NCBI RefSeq assembly: GCF_003112555.1
Contig: NZ_BEWB01000008.1
Span: forward strand, 463,471-527,470
Origin: Streptomyces coelicoflavus
GTDB lineage: Bacteria; Actinomycetota; Actinomycetes; Streptomycetales; Streptomycetaceae
Length of the DNA stretch: 64,000 nt
Reading direction: 5' to 3'
Below the pieces are notes generated by a model that saw only the letters and a program-made list of their open reading frames with translations, had not been told where the DNA came from and searched no databases. The position numbers and the translations under genes were made by a program. Of this stretch, positions 17,663 through 32,803 are shown piece by piece (position 1 is the first letter of the stretch; the number at the start of each line of letters is the position of its first letter).

Positions 17663-17724
17663 CGAGGCCCCCGAGCAGCGTGATTGAGACGTCAGACATC
17701 TCGATCAACAGCCCGGGGGCCTCG
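17663..17724. repeat. Long imperfect inverted repeat beside the transposase fragment
   Basis: CGAGGCCCCCG at 17663-17673 pairs perfectly with CGGGGGCCTCG at 17714-17724, and the inner flanks (GCAGCGTGATTGAGA against TCTCGATCAACAGC) pair imperfectly. It lies directly upstream of the transposase fragment and is probably the structured end or leader of the lost insertion sequence. Confidence 0.55.
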
Positions 17725-18404
17725 CCCGTTGCGGCTCACGGCCATCACCCGATCGGTGGCCACATCGAAGAAGCTCAGTGAGGACCTGGCCGATCAGTAC
17801 GTTCGGCCAGTTCTCGGGTTCCATGACAACGAAAACGTCCCGGGCTGCGCCGTTACCTCCCACCATGTAGGCAACCTTCGCCACCGGAACCGCGAGGGCC
17901 AGCGCCAGAGTGCACACCGTTTCAGTGACGGGCTCTTCAGCCCGCGGCCCTCGTTCGTGACGAAGCAGCGGCCTCGCCTCGTTCCCACTCTTGGCAAGGT
18001 CCTTTGAGCGGCACAGTCCAGCCGCGGTCATCACACCCCCGACGGACGGACCTGTGGAGTCGGCCACCTCTTCCTGGAGGACGGCATCCGAGCCGTGCGG
18101 GAACTGGCCGATCACCTCGTCGCCAGCAGGCACCAGAGACACACGACGACATGGCCGTGCTGATTCTCCGTTACGACGGAATGCGGGTCCGACCGATCCG
18201 GGCCGGGTGGGCGGTATGGCGTCTCGACATCGTGCTCGCACCGCGGGAGGAGGGCGGTGTCCCTCCTGATTCGCGGCGCGATGCAGGTGCCGACGGTCGT
18301 CAGGTCTGACCCAAGTGAGGACATCTGCCGCCGCTACCGAGGCATCAAACCAGCAACATGTTGCCTGTCGTGGGCCGGAAGGGCTTCCAGCGCACACGGA
18401 ACAA
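17725..18404. other. Decayed intergenic stretch with no confident gene
   Basis: About 680 bases between the integrase scar and the terminator of the amylase-pullulanase gene. Frames are open on both strands but none has a convincing start, ribosome-binding site and family resemblance. The best fragments are a leftward frame ending at 17705 (PENWPNVLIGQVLTELL) and a 53-codon rightward frame from ATG 18150 (MAVLILRYDGMRVRPIRAGW). Both may be remnants of the same integrated element. Confidence 0.4.
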
Positions 18405-18443
18405 TGCCCTGTTTGTTGCCGGGTTCCGGCAACAAACAGGGCA
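18405..18443. terminator. Perfect 18-base-pair hairpin terminator after the amylase-pullulanase gene
   Basis: TGCCCTGTTTGTTGCCGG (18405-18422) is exactly complementary to CCGGCAACAAACAGGGCA (18426-18443), with a three-base GTT loop. It lies 49 bases beyond the leftward stop at 18492. It is the strongest hairpin in the window and should stop transcription from the amylase island into the integrase scar. Confidence 0.85.
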
Positions 18444-18491
18444 GAGTCCTGTGTCACGTGTCGCCCTCTGTCTCCGGCGACGCCTCTGTCA

Positions 18492-23833
<5,342 letters not shown>

Positions 23834-23837
<4 letters not shown>

Positions 23838-26800
23838 CTGGTCGAACCCTTCTGGACCTGCTGAGGCGTGGAGAACAGTGCTGTCACGCTCGTTGCACCC
23901 AACAGAGCTCCGTTGTCGGAACGTTGGGTGGCGATGAGCTGCTTGGCCCGGCGTGCTTCGGGGATGCGGTCGCGGTCGCGCGGGTCGATGGAGAACGCCG
24001 TGGTGTCGGCGAGTTCGGGGTGCGCCGCCTGCTGAGCCGCGCTCAGCTCGGTGGGGACGAGACGTAGCCACTGCCCTTCGTCGGACAGGACGCCGTCCCG
24101 CAGAGTCAGACCCCCGTCCGCGGCGTAGACGAGTTGCTGGGCGGCGACGCCCGTGCCGGTGCCGTGCCACACGACGGTGTTCTCGTCGATCCAAGTGGCC
24201 GCGGAGGCCGCGGGATCGAGATCCATCGGGAAGGCACCGCCGAGGGACGGCGTCAGATAGGGCGCCTCGCCCGCGACGCGCCACACCTCGTGGCCGTACA
24301 AGGAGAAGACAAGTGCCTCGTCGGCCGGGACGTCCTTTTCTTCCTTCTTGTGGAAGACGTAGCTCAGGGAAGGCGCACCCGCTTTGAGAGGCACTTCGAA
24401 TACGAGACCGTAGGCGTCGCGGCGTACCGGTTGGATCGGTTCGTTCCACTCGGACGGGTTCGCGGCTCCGGTCCAGGTGTGCAAGCCCCAGCCGGCGTAG
24501 TCGCCGTCCGGACGGTGGTAGTGGAGGACGGCCTTCGTCGTGTCCTGAGGTGAATAGGCGTCCGCGGGACGGACGGCGTCCACGAGGTCCGAGTTCTCCT
24601 TCGTCCATACCTCACCGGCCGCGGCGACGTCCACGACACGCTCGGCGCCTTCGGGTTTACCGTCACGCTCGACCGTGAATCGGATCTTCCCGGTCCCCTC
24701 CGCGGGGCTGAGCCATGCGAACGCTCCGTAGGCGTCCCGTCCCGAGAAGTCGGCGGTGGTCCCGTTCGCGGTGTGAAGCGTCAGGCCGGTGTAGTCGCCG
24801 TCGGCGCGGTGGTAGTGCACGACGACGTGGCGGCGTTCGGCCGTCGGCTTCTTCAGCGTCGGTGCCTGCCCCGTCACGGTGTCGGCGAGTGTGCTCGCGG
24901 TGCGGCCGGCACGGTCGACCACCACGGCCTTGTAGCGCAGAGGCGTCCCGGCTGCCACCGAGTCGGGGATCTTCTGCGTGAACTTGTACGGAGCGTGGTC
25001 GGCGGAACCGAGAGTCTGCCATCTGCCGTTGCCCACCTGGGCGGCCAGGACGACCCGCGCACCCGCCGTCCGCCCCGGATCCGCCGAGATCGTCACCGTG
25101 CCCGTGGCACCCGCCTCCGGCACCTCCAGCGACACCGACGGCCGCACCGACGGCCGCTTCAGCTTGTTCTGCGCACGCAGCACCACCGACGACAAAGCCG
25201 GCACCGTCACCTCGATGCGCCCGTCCTTCGCCCGCACCTTGCCCGAACCGCCGTACAGGAACCGGAACTTGCCCGACCCACGACTCTCCACCGGCAGCTC
25301 GACCGTCTTCGCCGCACTCGCGTTGTTGACCGCGACGACATACTCCCGGCCACCCCCCGTGCGCGAGAACGCGTACACGGAATCCTTCGCGTACAGCTCC
25401 TTCTGCACCCCGTCCGCCAACGCCGGATTCGCCTTGCGCAGCTTCGACAACGCCGCGATCGACCGGTACAGCGGATGCCGCACGTCATACGCGTCACTCG
25501 CATGCGTACGCTCCGTACCGATCTCGTCGTCGTCCAGGTAGTCCGCCACCTTCGACGCGAACATCGACTGACGACCGTAGACGTCGTCCCCGGCGCCGGT
25601 GAAGCCCTGCTCGTCACCGGAGTAGATCACCGGGTTGCCCCGCGACAGGAACATCAACTCGTGCGCCAGCCGGTCCCGCCGCAACAGTTCCGCATCCCCG
25701 GCCCCCGGATGATCGGACTTCAGGAAGAAGCCGATACGGCCCATGTCATGGCTGCCGAGAAACGTGACCTGGCTGTACGCGTTCGTCTTGTCCGTGGTGT
25801 ACCGGTAGTCCTGCGCGAAGACGGTGGCCAGGTCACCGGCGGGGCCGCCTCGTGAGGCATAGTTGCGGATGGCGGACTGGAGCGGGAAGTCGAGAGTTCC
25901 GTCGAGGCGGCCCTCGGTGAGGTAGGGAGCGGTGATGGCCGGGTCGGCGGAGAACGCCTCGGCGAACAAGAAGAAGTCCTCACGGCCCTTCTTCGCGGCG
26001 TAGGCGTCGAGTGCCGTGGCCCACTGCGTCCAGAATTCCATGTTGACGTTCTTGGCGGTGTCCACGCGGAAACCGTCGACGTCGAAGTCGTCGACCCACT
26101 TCTCGTAGATCTTCTCCATGCCCTGGACGACCTCGGGCCGCTCGGTCCACAGATCGTCCAGGCCGTAGAAGTCGCCGTACAGCGCGCTCTCGCCGGCGAA
26201 GGTCGAGTCGCCGCGGTTGTGGTACATCGTCGGGTCGTTCAGCCACTCGGGAACCATCTCGCCGGTGTTCTCCGGCGTGTACGGGAAGGAGTCCCGGTCG
26301 ACCTTCGACATGGCCTCGGCGTCGTCGAAGGGCCGGCCCGACGCGTCCAGGTACGGGTAGGCGCCCTTGCTCCGGTAGCCGTACTTCTTCTCCGCGTAGT
26401 CGACGGTGTCGGCGGTGTGATTGGTGATGACGTCGAAGTAGACCTTCATACCCTTGGCATGGGCCTTGGAGATGAGGTCGGTGAGATCGCGTTCCGAACC
26501 GAAGTGCGGGTCGACGCTGGTGAAGTCGGTGACGGCGTAGCCATGATAGGAGGCGGTCTTCTTGCCGCCCCGTTCCAGCACCGTCTTGTTGCGGAACACG
26601 GGCGTGAGCCAGATCGCGGTGGTGCCTAGTCCCTTGATGTAGTCGAGCCTGCGCGTGATGCCCTTGAGGTCGCCGCCCTGGTAGAAGTTCTTGTCCGTCG
26701 GGTCGTAGCCCGTGCTGTAGCGGTCGCCGCTGAGGCCTCCTCGGTCGTTGGACGGGTCTGCGTTCGCGAAGCGGTCCGGCATGAGGAGGTAGAACTGTTC

Positions 26801-26962
26801 CCTGCTCACTGAAGGGCGTGCGGGCTGCGCTGCCAGCCATGCGTCGGGTGGGGGCGCGGGTGCCGTGGGTGCGGACGCAGCGTGCGCGGGTGCGGGCAGG
26901 GCCGTGGCCAGAACGGTCGCCAGCGCCGTGGTGAGAACGGATCTTCGCAGAGAGCCGGTCAC
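23834..26962 (-). CDS. Secreted GH13 amylase with pullulanase-type accessory domains but no pullulanase catalytic domain
   Basis: 1042 residues from GTG 26962 (GAGGAG nine bases upstream). A signal peptide (TTALATVLATALPAPAHA) and a GH13 barrel are followed by the same accessory modules as its downstream neighbour (VVVHYHRADGDYTGLTLHT, AVLHYHRPDGDYAGWGLHTW, N2). The protein ends at QQVQKGSTR, exactly where the neighbour begins its pullulanase domain. Catalytic candidates are Asp 301 (GFRVDT), Glu 335 (FAEA) and Asp 406, but region IV reads GSHD instead of NHD (Ser 404). It arose by tandem duplication and loss of the C-terminal half, and is probably co-transcribed with 18492-23837. Confidence 0.9.
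24844..25728. repeat. Near-identical tract, copy B (in the shortened paralogue)
   Basis: Partner of 21692-22576. The two copies are colinear without insertions or deletions. Differences include GGCGTCGG/AGCGTCGG at the left edge, a Val/Ala change in the linker, and the divergent island around 25567-25591. Confidence 0.85.
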
Positions 26963-27010
26963 GCGTGTGTGCTCCTCGTCTGTGCGGTCGGTTGGGATCC
27001 GGGGCACGTC

Positions 27011-27053
27011 CGGCCGCCCGGCGCCTGCGGCGAGGCGCGGCACCGGGCGGCCG
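27011..27053. terminator. Hairpin terminator after the alpha-amylase gene
   Basis: CGGCCGCCCGG (27011-27021) pairs perfectly with CCGGGCGGCCG (27043-27053), an 11-base-pair stem. It lies 23 bases beyond the alpha-amylase stop and before the start of the next leftward gene. It may separate the two transcripts or attenuate read-through. Confidence 0.65.
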
Positions 27054-27075
27054 TGGGTCGTGGAGGTGCGGGTGT

Positions 27076-28773
27076 TCAGTCGCGCCAGGTGTCGCCGAGC
27101 ACGACGGTGCCTGACGACGAGACGGTCGCGGTGCGGTTCGCGCCGCTCTCCCAGGTGACCTTGCCGTTCGCGTCCTTGCGCAGGTACTTGTACTCGAAGG
27201 AGGTCCCGGCCGGGAGGCTGACGTCGAGCTTCCAGACCGGGTAGGCGGCCGGGTCGAGCTTGAGTGCGTTGTCGGGGTTCCAGTCGCCGAGCCGGGTGTT
27301 GTCGCCGGTGACGTAGATGTTCTCGCCCCAGCTGGTCGTGGCGTTCACGCGGAACGAGGCGCCGGCGGCCGGCTCGGGGTCGGTGCTGCCGCCACCACAG
27401 GTCTTGGCACCGACGTGCAGGGCCAGCGCGGTGTTCGCCCCGAGCGTGGCCGTGAACTGGCCGGCGGAGTTCACCGTGACGCCCTTGCCGCTCTGCACGT
27501 CGCAGTAGTCACCGGCGGGCAGGGAGGTCTGGAACGTGCGGGTCAGCGATCCGCCCTCGTGGTTGATGGCGACGTACGCCTTGGATCCGCGGCCGAAGGC
27601 GATCTGGTTGTTCCCGTTGTCCCACCAGTCCGTCACGGCCTCGCCGTGGGCGGTGTTGCGCCAGGCGACCATGCTCGCGACCTCGCGCCAGGCGTGCTGG
27701 CACTTCCAGCCGTCGGTGTAGCAGGCGTTCACCTGACCGCCGTTGGGGCCGCCCGCCGCCGTGTCGGTGAAGGAGTAGCCGGAGTGCACGTCCGGAGCAC
27801 CGTACGGCCAGGCCAGCGAGAAGACCTGGGCGAGCGTGTACGTGGCGCCGTCCTTGTAGGTGAGCGTCCGGCCGTTGCGTTCGGTGTCGTGGTTGGTCAC
27901 GAACACGGACGCCTTGTCGCTCGGCAGGTACCCCCAGTCCTCCCCGAAGTTCTTCAGGTACGCGAGCTTCTCGCCGCTGAAGACCCGCTTGAGATCATAG
28001 GCGTACGTGAACTCCTGCGGGTCGCCGACGCCCAGGTACTCACTGGGCTGCACGGCCTCCCCCGGGGCTCCGATCGTTTCCAGCTTCATGTACGCGTTCG
28101 GGTCGGTGAGCCGCGACTTGATGTCCTTGAGGTCGTCGACGGCGATGTGCTTGGCGGCGTCGACGCGGAATCCGTCGACGCCCAGGGAGAGCAGGTCGTT
28201 CAGGTACCCTGCGATGGTCTTTCGGACGTACTCCTCGCCGGTGTCGAGGTCGGGCAGACTGCCCATCTCGCAGTGCTGGACGTTCCAGCGGTCCCGGTAA
28301 TCAGTGATGTCGGTGCGGCAGTCGTCCATGTCCGCGCCGGAGTAGGTGCCCGGGTAGTCGTACTTGCTGTACGTGGAGCCGCCGGTACCCGTGCCGGAGG
28401 AGTTGGCCATGTGGTTGATGACGGTGTCGGCCACGACCTTCACTCCGGCCGCGTGGCAGGTCTCGACCATGCTCTTGAACGCGGCGCGGTCACCGAGCCG
28501 GGTGGCGATCTTGTAGCTGACGGGCTGGTAGGCGGTCCACCACTGGCTGCCCTGCACCCGCTCGTTGGGCGGTGAGACGTGGACGTAGCCGTAGCCGGCG
28601 GGGCCGAGCGTGTCGGTGCACTCCTTGGCAACCGATGCGAAGTTCCACTCGAACATCACCGCGGTGACGTCCTTGTCTCCGACCGGCGCGGCCTGCGCCG
28701 GGGCCGGGACCGTGACGGCGGCAGCGGCTCCCGCCACGACGGCGAGTGCGGCAGCCACGGACTTTCTGGCCAT
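27076..28773 (-). CDS. aml: Secreted alpha-amylase with C-terminal starch-binding domain (CBM20)
   Basis: 565 residues from ATG 28773 with AGGAGGA four bases upstream. The protein is the classical Streptomyces alpha-amylase: signal peptide (SVAAALAVVAGAAAAVTVPAPAQA), then DVTAVMFEWNFASVAKECTDTLGP, region I DTVINHMA, region II GFRVDAAKH (nucleophile Asp), the general acid region APGEAVQPSEYLG, and region IV VTNHDTERN. A Thr/Pro-free short linker leads to a CBM20 module (GENIYVTGDNTRLGDWNPDN, EYKYLRKDANGKVTWESGANR). It hydrolyses internal alpha-1,4 bonds of starch. Paired CTTGC/GCAAG motifs upstream suggest MalR-type control. Confidence 0.94.
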   Translation of the reverse strand: MARKSVAAALAVVAGAAAAVTVPAPAQAAPVGDKDVTAVMFEWNFASVAKECTDTLGPAGYGYVHVSPPNERVQGSQWWTAYQPVSYKIATRLGDRAAFKSMVETCHAAGVKVVADTVINHMANSSGTGTGGSTYSKYDYPGTYSGADMDDCRTDITDYRDRWNVQHCEMGSLPDLDTGEEYVRKTIAGYLNDLLSLGVDGFRVDAAKHIAVDDLKDIKSRLTDPNAYMKLETIGAPGEAVQPSEYLGVGDPQEFTYAYDLKRVFSGEKLAYLKNFGEDWGYLPSDKASVFVTNHDTERNGRTLTYKDGATYTLAQVFSLAWPYGAPDVHSGYSFTDTAAGGPNGGQVNACYTDGWKCQHAWREVASMVAWRNTAHGEAVTDWWDNGNNQIAFGRGSKAYVAINHEGGSLTRTFQTSLPAGDYCDVQSGKGVTVNSAGQFTATLGANTALALHVGAKTCGGGSTDPEPAAGASFRVNATTSWGENIYVTGDNTRLGDWNPDNALKLDPAAYPVWKLDVSLPAGTSFEYKYLRKDANGKVTWESGANRTATVSSSGTVVLGDTWRD

Positions 28774-28854
28774 GGTTCCTCCTGAGTCGAAGGGCAACGC
28801 GCCATGCCCGTGGGGTTGGTGGGGGGGATGGAGTCAACCACCGCATCGATGAAT

Positions 28855-28979
28855 CTTGCTGCAAATGGTTGCGGGCCGACCGTATGGGGAGGCGCCTTCA
28901 TGGTCAACCCCTTCGACCCCACTCTCGCCAAACCGCCGCATTCAATGGGGAATTCTTCTTGCAAGGACTTACGCAAGAG
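28855..28979. promoter_or_regulatory. MalR-type operator motifs upstream of the alpha-amylase gene
   Basis: Within the 321-base gap 28774-29094, CTTGCTGCAA occurs at 28855-28864, CTTGCAAG at 28958-28965 and ACGCAAGAG at 28971-28979. Direct and inverted CTTGC/GCAAG repeats are the recognised operator type of MalR/Reg1 in Streptomyces amylase promoters. The remaining gap holds the promoter and the terminator of the LacI gene. Confidence 0.6.
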
Positions 28980-29023
28980 TTCCGACGGTGTTACCTTCAA
29001 CCACGCTTCCGGTCCGGTGCCGG

Positions 29024-29045
29024 TGGCCCGGTCCGCACCGGGCCA
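29024..29045. terminator. Hairpin terminator after the LacI regulator gene
   Basis: TGGCCCGGT (29024-29032) pairs with ACCGGGCCA (29037-29045) around a CCGC loop, 50 bases beyond the leftward stop at 29095. It marks the 3' end of the malEFG operon. Confidence 0.65.
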
Positions 29046-29094
29046 CACGCGCCCGGCCCGGACCGGAGCGGTACACACCGGCCCGTTCAGGGAT

Positions 29095-30162
29095 CTAGGC
29101 GTGCGCCTGGCTCCGCGCCGCCTGCGCCGTAGAGCCCCGCACCACCAGCTCGGGCTGGAAAACGTACTCCGTCCGCTGGACCGGGGTACCGCCGATCTCT
29201 TCCAGGAGCGCTCCCACCGCCGCGGTCGCCATGGCCTGTACGGGCTGGCGCACCGTGGTCAGCGGCGGATCGGTGAACGGGATCAGCGGTGAGTCGTCGA
29301 ACCCGATCACCGACACGTCCCGCGGCACGTCTAGGCCTCGCTCGCGCACCGCCCGGATGACGCCGAGCGCCATCGGATCGCTGCCGCAGACGATGCCGGT
29401 GCAGCCCTGGTCGAGCAGCGCGCCGGCGGCAGCATGGCCGCCCTCGACACTGAACAGCGTGCGCTGGATCAGCCTCCCGGCCTCGTCACCGGGCGTACCG
29501 AGGAAGGAGTGCAGCGCGGCCACGAAGCCCTCCGCCTTGCGCCGGGACGGTACGAAACGGGTCGGCCCGACGGCCAGGCCGATGCGCTCGTGTCCGAGAT
29601 CCACGAGGTGCCGCACGGCCATTCGCGCCGCCGAGCGGTCGTCCGGGGACACGAACGGCGCGTTGACGTGTTCGTTGAACCCGTTGATGAGGACGAACGG
29701 CACCTTCCGCTCGGCGAGCCGGGCATAGCGCAACGCGTCCGCCGTGGTGTCCGCGTGCAGCCCGGAAAGGAACACGATGCCGTTGACACCGCGCTCCTCC
29801 AGCTGTTCGACCAGTTCGTCCTCGGTCGCCCCGCCCGGCATCTGGGTGCACAACACCGGGGTGTACCCGTATCCCGCGAGGACCTGCTCGATGACCTGGG
29901 CGAACGCGGGGAAGATCGGGTTGGTCAGCTCGGGGATGACCAACCCGATGAGTCCGGCGCTGCGCCGGCGCAGCCGTGTCGGCCGCTCGTAGCCGAGCAC
30001 GTCGAGCGCGGCGAGGACCTTCTGCCGGGTACCGGAGGCGACGCCGGGCTTGCCGTTGAGCACCCGGCTGACGGTGGCTTCACTCACCGCCGCCTGGGCC
30101 GCGATGTCGTGGAGGCGCAGCGTGCCGGTCTCGGTTGCGCGAAGCGGCCGCAAGGCCGTCAT
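29095..30162 (-). CDS. LacI-family maltose-type regulator, last gene of the mal operon
   Basis: 355 residues from ATG 30162, which overlaps the alpha-glucosidase stop (ATGA), so translation is coupled. The helix-turn-helix region (LHDIAAQAAVSEATVSRVLNGKPGVASGTR) and the effector domain (GLIGLVIPELTNPIFPAFAQ, GFDDSPLIPFTDPPLTTVRQP) are strongly similar to the separate MalR at 35604. It has about 12 extra N-terminal residues before the DNA-binding helix. Being inside the operon it may regulate, it could add feedback or respond to a different ligand, such as an inhibitor oligosaccharide. Confidence 0.88.
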   Translation of the reverse strand: MTALRPLRATETGTLRLHDIAAQAAVSEATVSRVLNGKPGVASGTRQKVLAALDVLGYERPTRLRRRSAGLIGLVIPELTNPIFPAFAQVIEQVLAGYGYTPVLCTQMPGGATEDELVEQLEERGVNGIVFLSGLHADTTADALRYARLAERKVPFVLINGFNEHVNAPFVSPDDRSAARMAVRHLVDLGHERIGLAVGPTRFVPSRRKAEGFVAALHSFLGTPGDEAGRLIQRTLFSVEGGHAAAGALLDQGCTGIVCGSDPMALGVIRAVRERGLDVPRDVSVIGFDDSPLIPFTDPPLTTVRQPVQAMATAAVGALLEEIGGTPVQRTEYVFQPELVVRGSTAQAARSQAHA

Positions 30163-31820
30163 ACCTCCCACCAGACGGCCGTGTCGGCGGGCAGTTCGAA
30201 CTCGTCGCCGCTTGCCCTGACCGGGCTCGATGCGAGCAGTACGCGGCCGGGTGCCGCGATGCGGACCGCGCTCCCCGTCGTATTGACGGTGCACGCGAAG
30301 CCGGGCCGGTCGAACCTCAGGGTTCCGGTCGGGGCGTCGTCGTGCCAGACCACGTCGGTGCCGGCGCCGAGGCCCGGCTGCTCGCGGCGCACGGCGAGGG
30401 CGGTGCGGTACAGCTCGAGAGTGGAGCCGGCGACGCCGGTCTGCGCCTCGACGCTCAGCTCGCCCCAGCCCGCCGGCTGCGGCAGCCAGCTGCCGCCGGC
30501 GCCGAAGCCGTATGAGGAGCCCTCGCGGGTCCAGGGGATCGGCACCCGGCAGCCGTCGCGGAAGCCGTCCTGGCCCTGGGCCCGGAAGAAGGACGGGTCC
30601 TGGCGCAGTTCGTCGGGCAGGTCGGTGACGTCGGGCAGGCCGAGTTCCTCGCCCTGGTAGATGTAGGCGGAGCCGGGCAGCGCGAGCATCAGCAGCGTCG
30701 CGGCGCGGGCACGACGCAGGCCCAGCGCGCGGTCACCGGGAGTGCGGATCTGCGTGCCGAGGCCGGGCGGGTTGGCGTATCGGGTGGCGTGCCGGGTGAC
30801 GTCGTGGTTGGACAGCACCCAGGTCGCCGGGGCGCCGACGGGTCGCATGGCGTCGAGGGAGCTGTCGATGATCGCGCGGAGTTCGGCGGCGTCCCAGGGT
30901 GCGCCCAGGTACTGGAAGTTGAAGGCCTGGTGCAGTTCGTCGGGACGGACGTAGTTGGCGGTGCGCTCGACGGTCGGGGTCCATGCCTCGGCGACGAAGA
31001 TCCTGTCCCGGTCGTACTCGTTGAGGATGAGGCGCCAGGCGCGGTAGATGTCGTGGACACCGTCCTGGTCGAAGAACGGCATGACGTCGGTGCCGAGCAG
31101 CTTGAGCTGGTCGCTTCCGCCGAGGTCGGGCAGGCCCTCGGCCTTGACCATGCCGTGGGCGACATCGATGCGGAAGCCGTCGACGCCCATGTCCAGCCAG
31201 AACCGCAGGATCGAGCGGAACTCGTCGGCGACGGCGGGGTGTTCCCAGTTGAGGTCGGGCTGCTCGGGCGCGAAGAGGTGCAGGTACCACTCGCCGTCCG
31301 GCAGCCGGGTCCAGGCGGGGCCACCGAAGATGGACTCCCAGTCGTTGGGCGGCAGTTCCCCGTTCTCCCCCTTGCCGGGGCGGAAGTGGTAGCGCTCCCG
31401 CAGCGGCGACCCGGGCCCCTCGGCGACCGCGCGCCTGAACCACTCGTGCTGGTCCGAGGAGTGGTTCGGCACCAGGTCGACGATGATGCGCAGGTCCAGG
31501 GTGTGGGCGTCGCGGATCAGCGCGTCGGCGTCCAGCAGAGTGCCGAACATGGGGTCGACGGCACGGTAGTCGGCGACGTCGTAGCCGCCGTCCGCCTGCG
31601 GAGAGGCGTAGAACGGGCTCAGCCAGACCGCGTCCACGCCGAGATCGCGCAGATACGGGAGGCGCTGCCTGATGCCTTCGAGATCACCGGTGCCGTCTCC
31701 GTTGCTGTCGGCGAAGCTGCGCGGGTAGACCTGGTAGATGACGGCGTCTCGCCACCAGTCCGCGGCTTCGCGGGTGGAGGTGACGCGGGCAGGTGCCATG
31801 TCGGTCGGGTACTGGCTCAT
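30159..31820 (-). CDS. Intracellular GH13 alpha-glucosidase
   Basis: 553 residues from ATG 31820 (AAGGGA close upstream), no signal peptide. The oligo-1,6-/alpha-glucosidase layout is clear: WWRDAVIYQVYPRSFADSNGDGTGDLEGI at the N-terminus, region I DLVPNHSS, region II GFRIDVAHGM (nucleophile Asp), region III FVAEAW (Glu) and region IV SNHDVTRH. The VAHGM form after the nucleophile is usual for alpha-1,4-specific enzymes rather than isomaltases. It would hydrolyse maltodextrins brought in by MalEFG. An equivalent gene follows malG in other streptomycetes. Confidence 0.92.
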   Translation of the reverse strand: MSQYPTDMAPARVTSTREAADWWRDAVIYQVYPRSFADSNGDGTGDLEGIRQRLPYLRDLGVDAVWLSPFYASPQADGGYDVADYRAVDPMFGTLLDADALIRDAHTLDLRIIVDLVPNHSSDQHEWFRRAVAEGPGSPLRERYHFRPGKGENGELPPNDWESIFGGPAWTRLPDGEWYLHLFAPEQPDLNWEHPAVADEFRSILRFWLDMGVDGFRIDVAHGMVKAEGLPDLGGSDQLKLLGTDVMPFFDQDGVHDIYRAWRLILNEYDRDRIFVAEAWTPTVERTANYVRPDELHQAFNFQYLGAPWDAAELRAIIDSSLDAMRPVGAPATWVLSNHDVTRHATRYANPPGLGTQIRTPGDRALGLRRARAATLLMLALPGSAYIYQGEELGLPDVTDLPDELRQDPSFFRAQGQDGFRDGCRVPIPWTREGSSYGFGAGGSWLPQPAGWGELSVEAQTGVAGSTLELYRTALAVRREQPGLGAGTDVVWHDDAPTGTLRFDRPGFACTVNTTGSAVRIAAPGRVLLASSPVRASGDEFELPADTAVWWEV

Positions 31821-31875
31821 GATGTCCCTTGAGACGTGAGGGGCCGGACAACGGGTCAGTGGTGCGGGCGGGTTC

Positions 31876-32781
31876 TCAGCCCTTGGTGCCACCGGCTGTC
31901 AGACCGGTCACCAGGTTCTTCTGAACGAGGTAGAAGACTGCGGAGATCGGGATGGCGATCAGTACGGCCGTCGCGGCCATGTACTGACGCTGCGCGTCGT
32001 GCTGGCTGACGAAGCTCTGCAGGCCGACGGCGAGGGTGTACTTCTGGTCGTCGAGCATGAACGTGGTGGCGAACGCGACCTCGCTCCAGGCCGTGATCAT
32101 GGTGTAGAACCCAGCGACGGCCAGGCCCGGGCGGGCCAGTGGCAGGATCAGACGGAAGAACGTGCCGAACGGCGAGAGTCCGTCGACCCGGCCGGCCTCG
32201 TCGATCTCGACGGGGATCGTGTCGAAGTAGCCCTTCATCAGCCAGGCGCAGTACGGCACCGCGGTCGTGAGATAGACCAGGATGAGCGCCGCGTAGGTGT
32301 CGATGAGGCGGAGGTCCGAGAGGATCACATACATCGGGACCATCAGGACCGCGATGGGGAACATCTGCGTGATCAGCAGGACCCACATGAACTTCTTGTA
32401 GCCCGGGAAACGCATCCGTGAGACGGCGTATCCGCTGGTCGCCGCCACGAGTACCCCGATCACGGTGGTGCCGAGGGACACGATGAGCGTATTGCCCAGC
32501 CACTTGAGGAAGTTGGTGTGCTCGAGCACGAACGAGTAGTTGCTCAGGGTCGCGGTGTCGAGGATGCGGGAGGGATGGAGGTAGTCGTCCTTGCCCGGGC
32601 CGAGCGAGAGGAACACCAGCCAGCCGATCGGGAACAGCGCGACGAGGCTCGCGACGACCAGCACGGCGTGCGTGGCCACCGAAACCCCGCGGCTGCGCCG
32701 GCCACGGCGCGGAGCGTTGCGCGGCACGGACGTCTCGACCGGGTCCAGGGCCGGTGAGGTGGAAAGGGTCTGGGTGCTCAT
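31876..32781 (-). CDS. malG: Maltose/maltodextrin ABC permease MalG
   Basis: 301 residues from ATG 32781. Six membrane segments start with ATHAVLVVASLVALFPIGWLV. The EAA loop, which docks the ATPase, reads EIDEAGRVDGLSPFGTFFRLILPLARPG, and the C-terminus ends NLVTGLTAGGTKG as in MalG proteins. It forms the importer pore with MalF. No ATPase gene is present; in Streptomyces the shared MsiK protein normally energises such transporters. Confidence 0.93.
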   Translation of the reverse strand: MSTQTLSTSPALDPVETSVPRNAPRRGRRSRGVSVATHAVLVVASLVALFPIGWLVFLSLGPGKDDYLHPSRILDTATLSNYSFVLEHTNFLKWLGNTLIVSLGTTVIGVLVAATSGYAVSRMRFPGYKKFMWVLLITQMFPIAVLMVPMYVILSDLRLIDTYAALILVYLTTAVPYCAWLMKGYFDTIPVEIDEAGRVDGLSPFGTFFRLILPLARPGLAVAGFYTMITAWSEVAFATTFMLDDQKYTLAVGLQSFVSQHDAQRQYMAATAVLIAIPISAVFYLVQKNLVTGLTAGGTKG

Positions 32782-32803
32782 GATGGTGGCTGCTCCTGCG
32801 GCG

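Noticed and set aside
18150..18309. 53-codon ORF as a small gene
   Set aside because: Plausible composition but weak ribosome-binding site and no recognisable family; kept only as a remark for the decayed stretch.
17705..18457. 250-codon leftward frame beyond the integrase scar
   Set aside because: It runs through the perfect 18-base-pair terminator and has Arg/Pro-rich composition for most of its length; only the last 50 codons look protein-like, so no gene was called.
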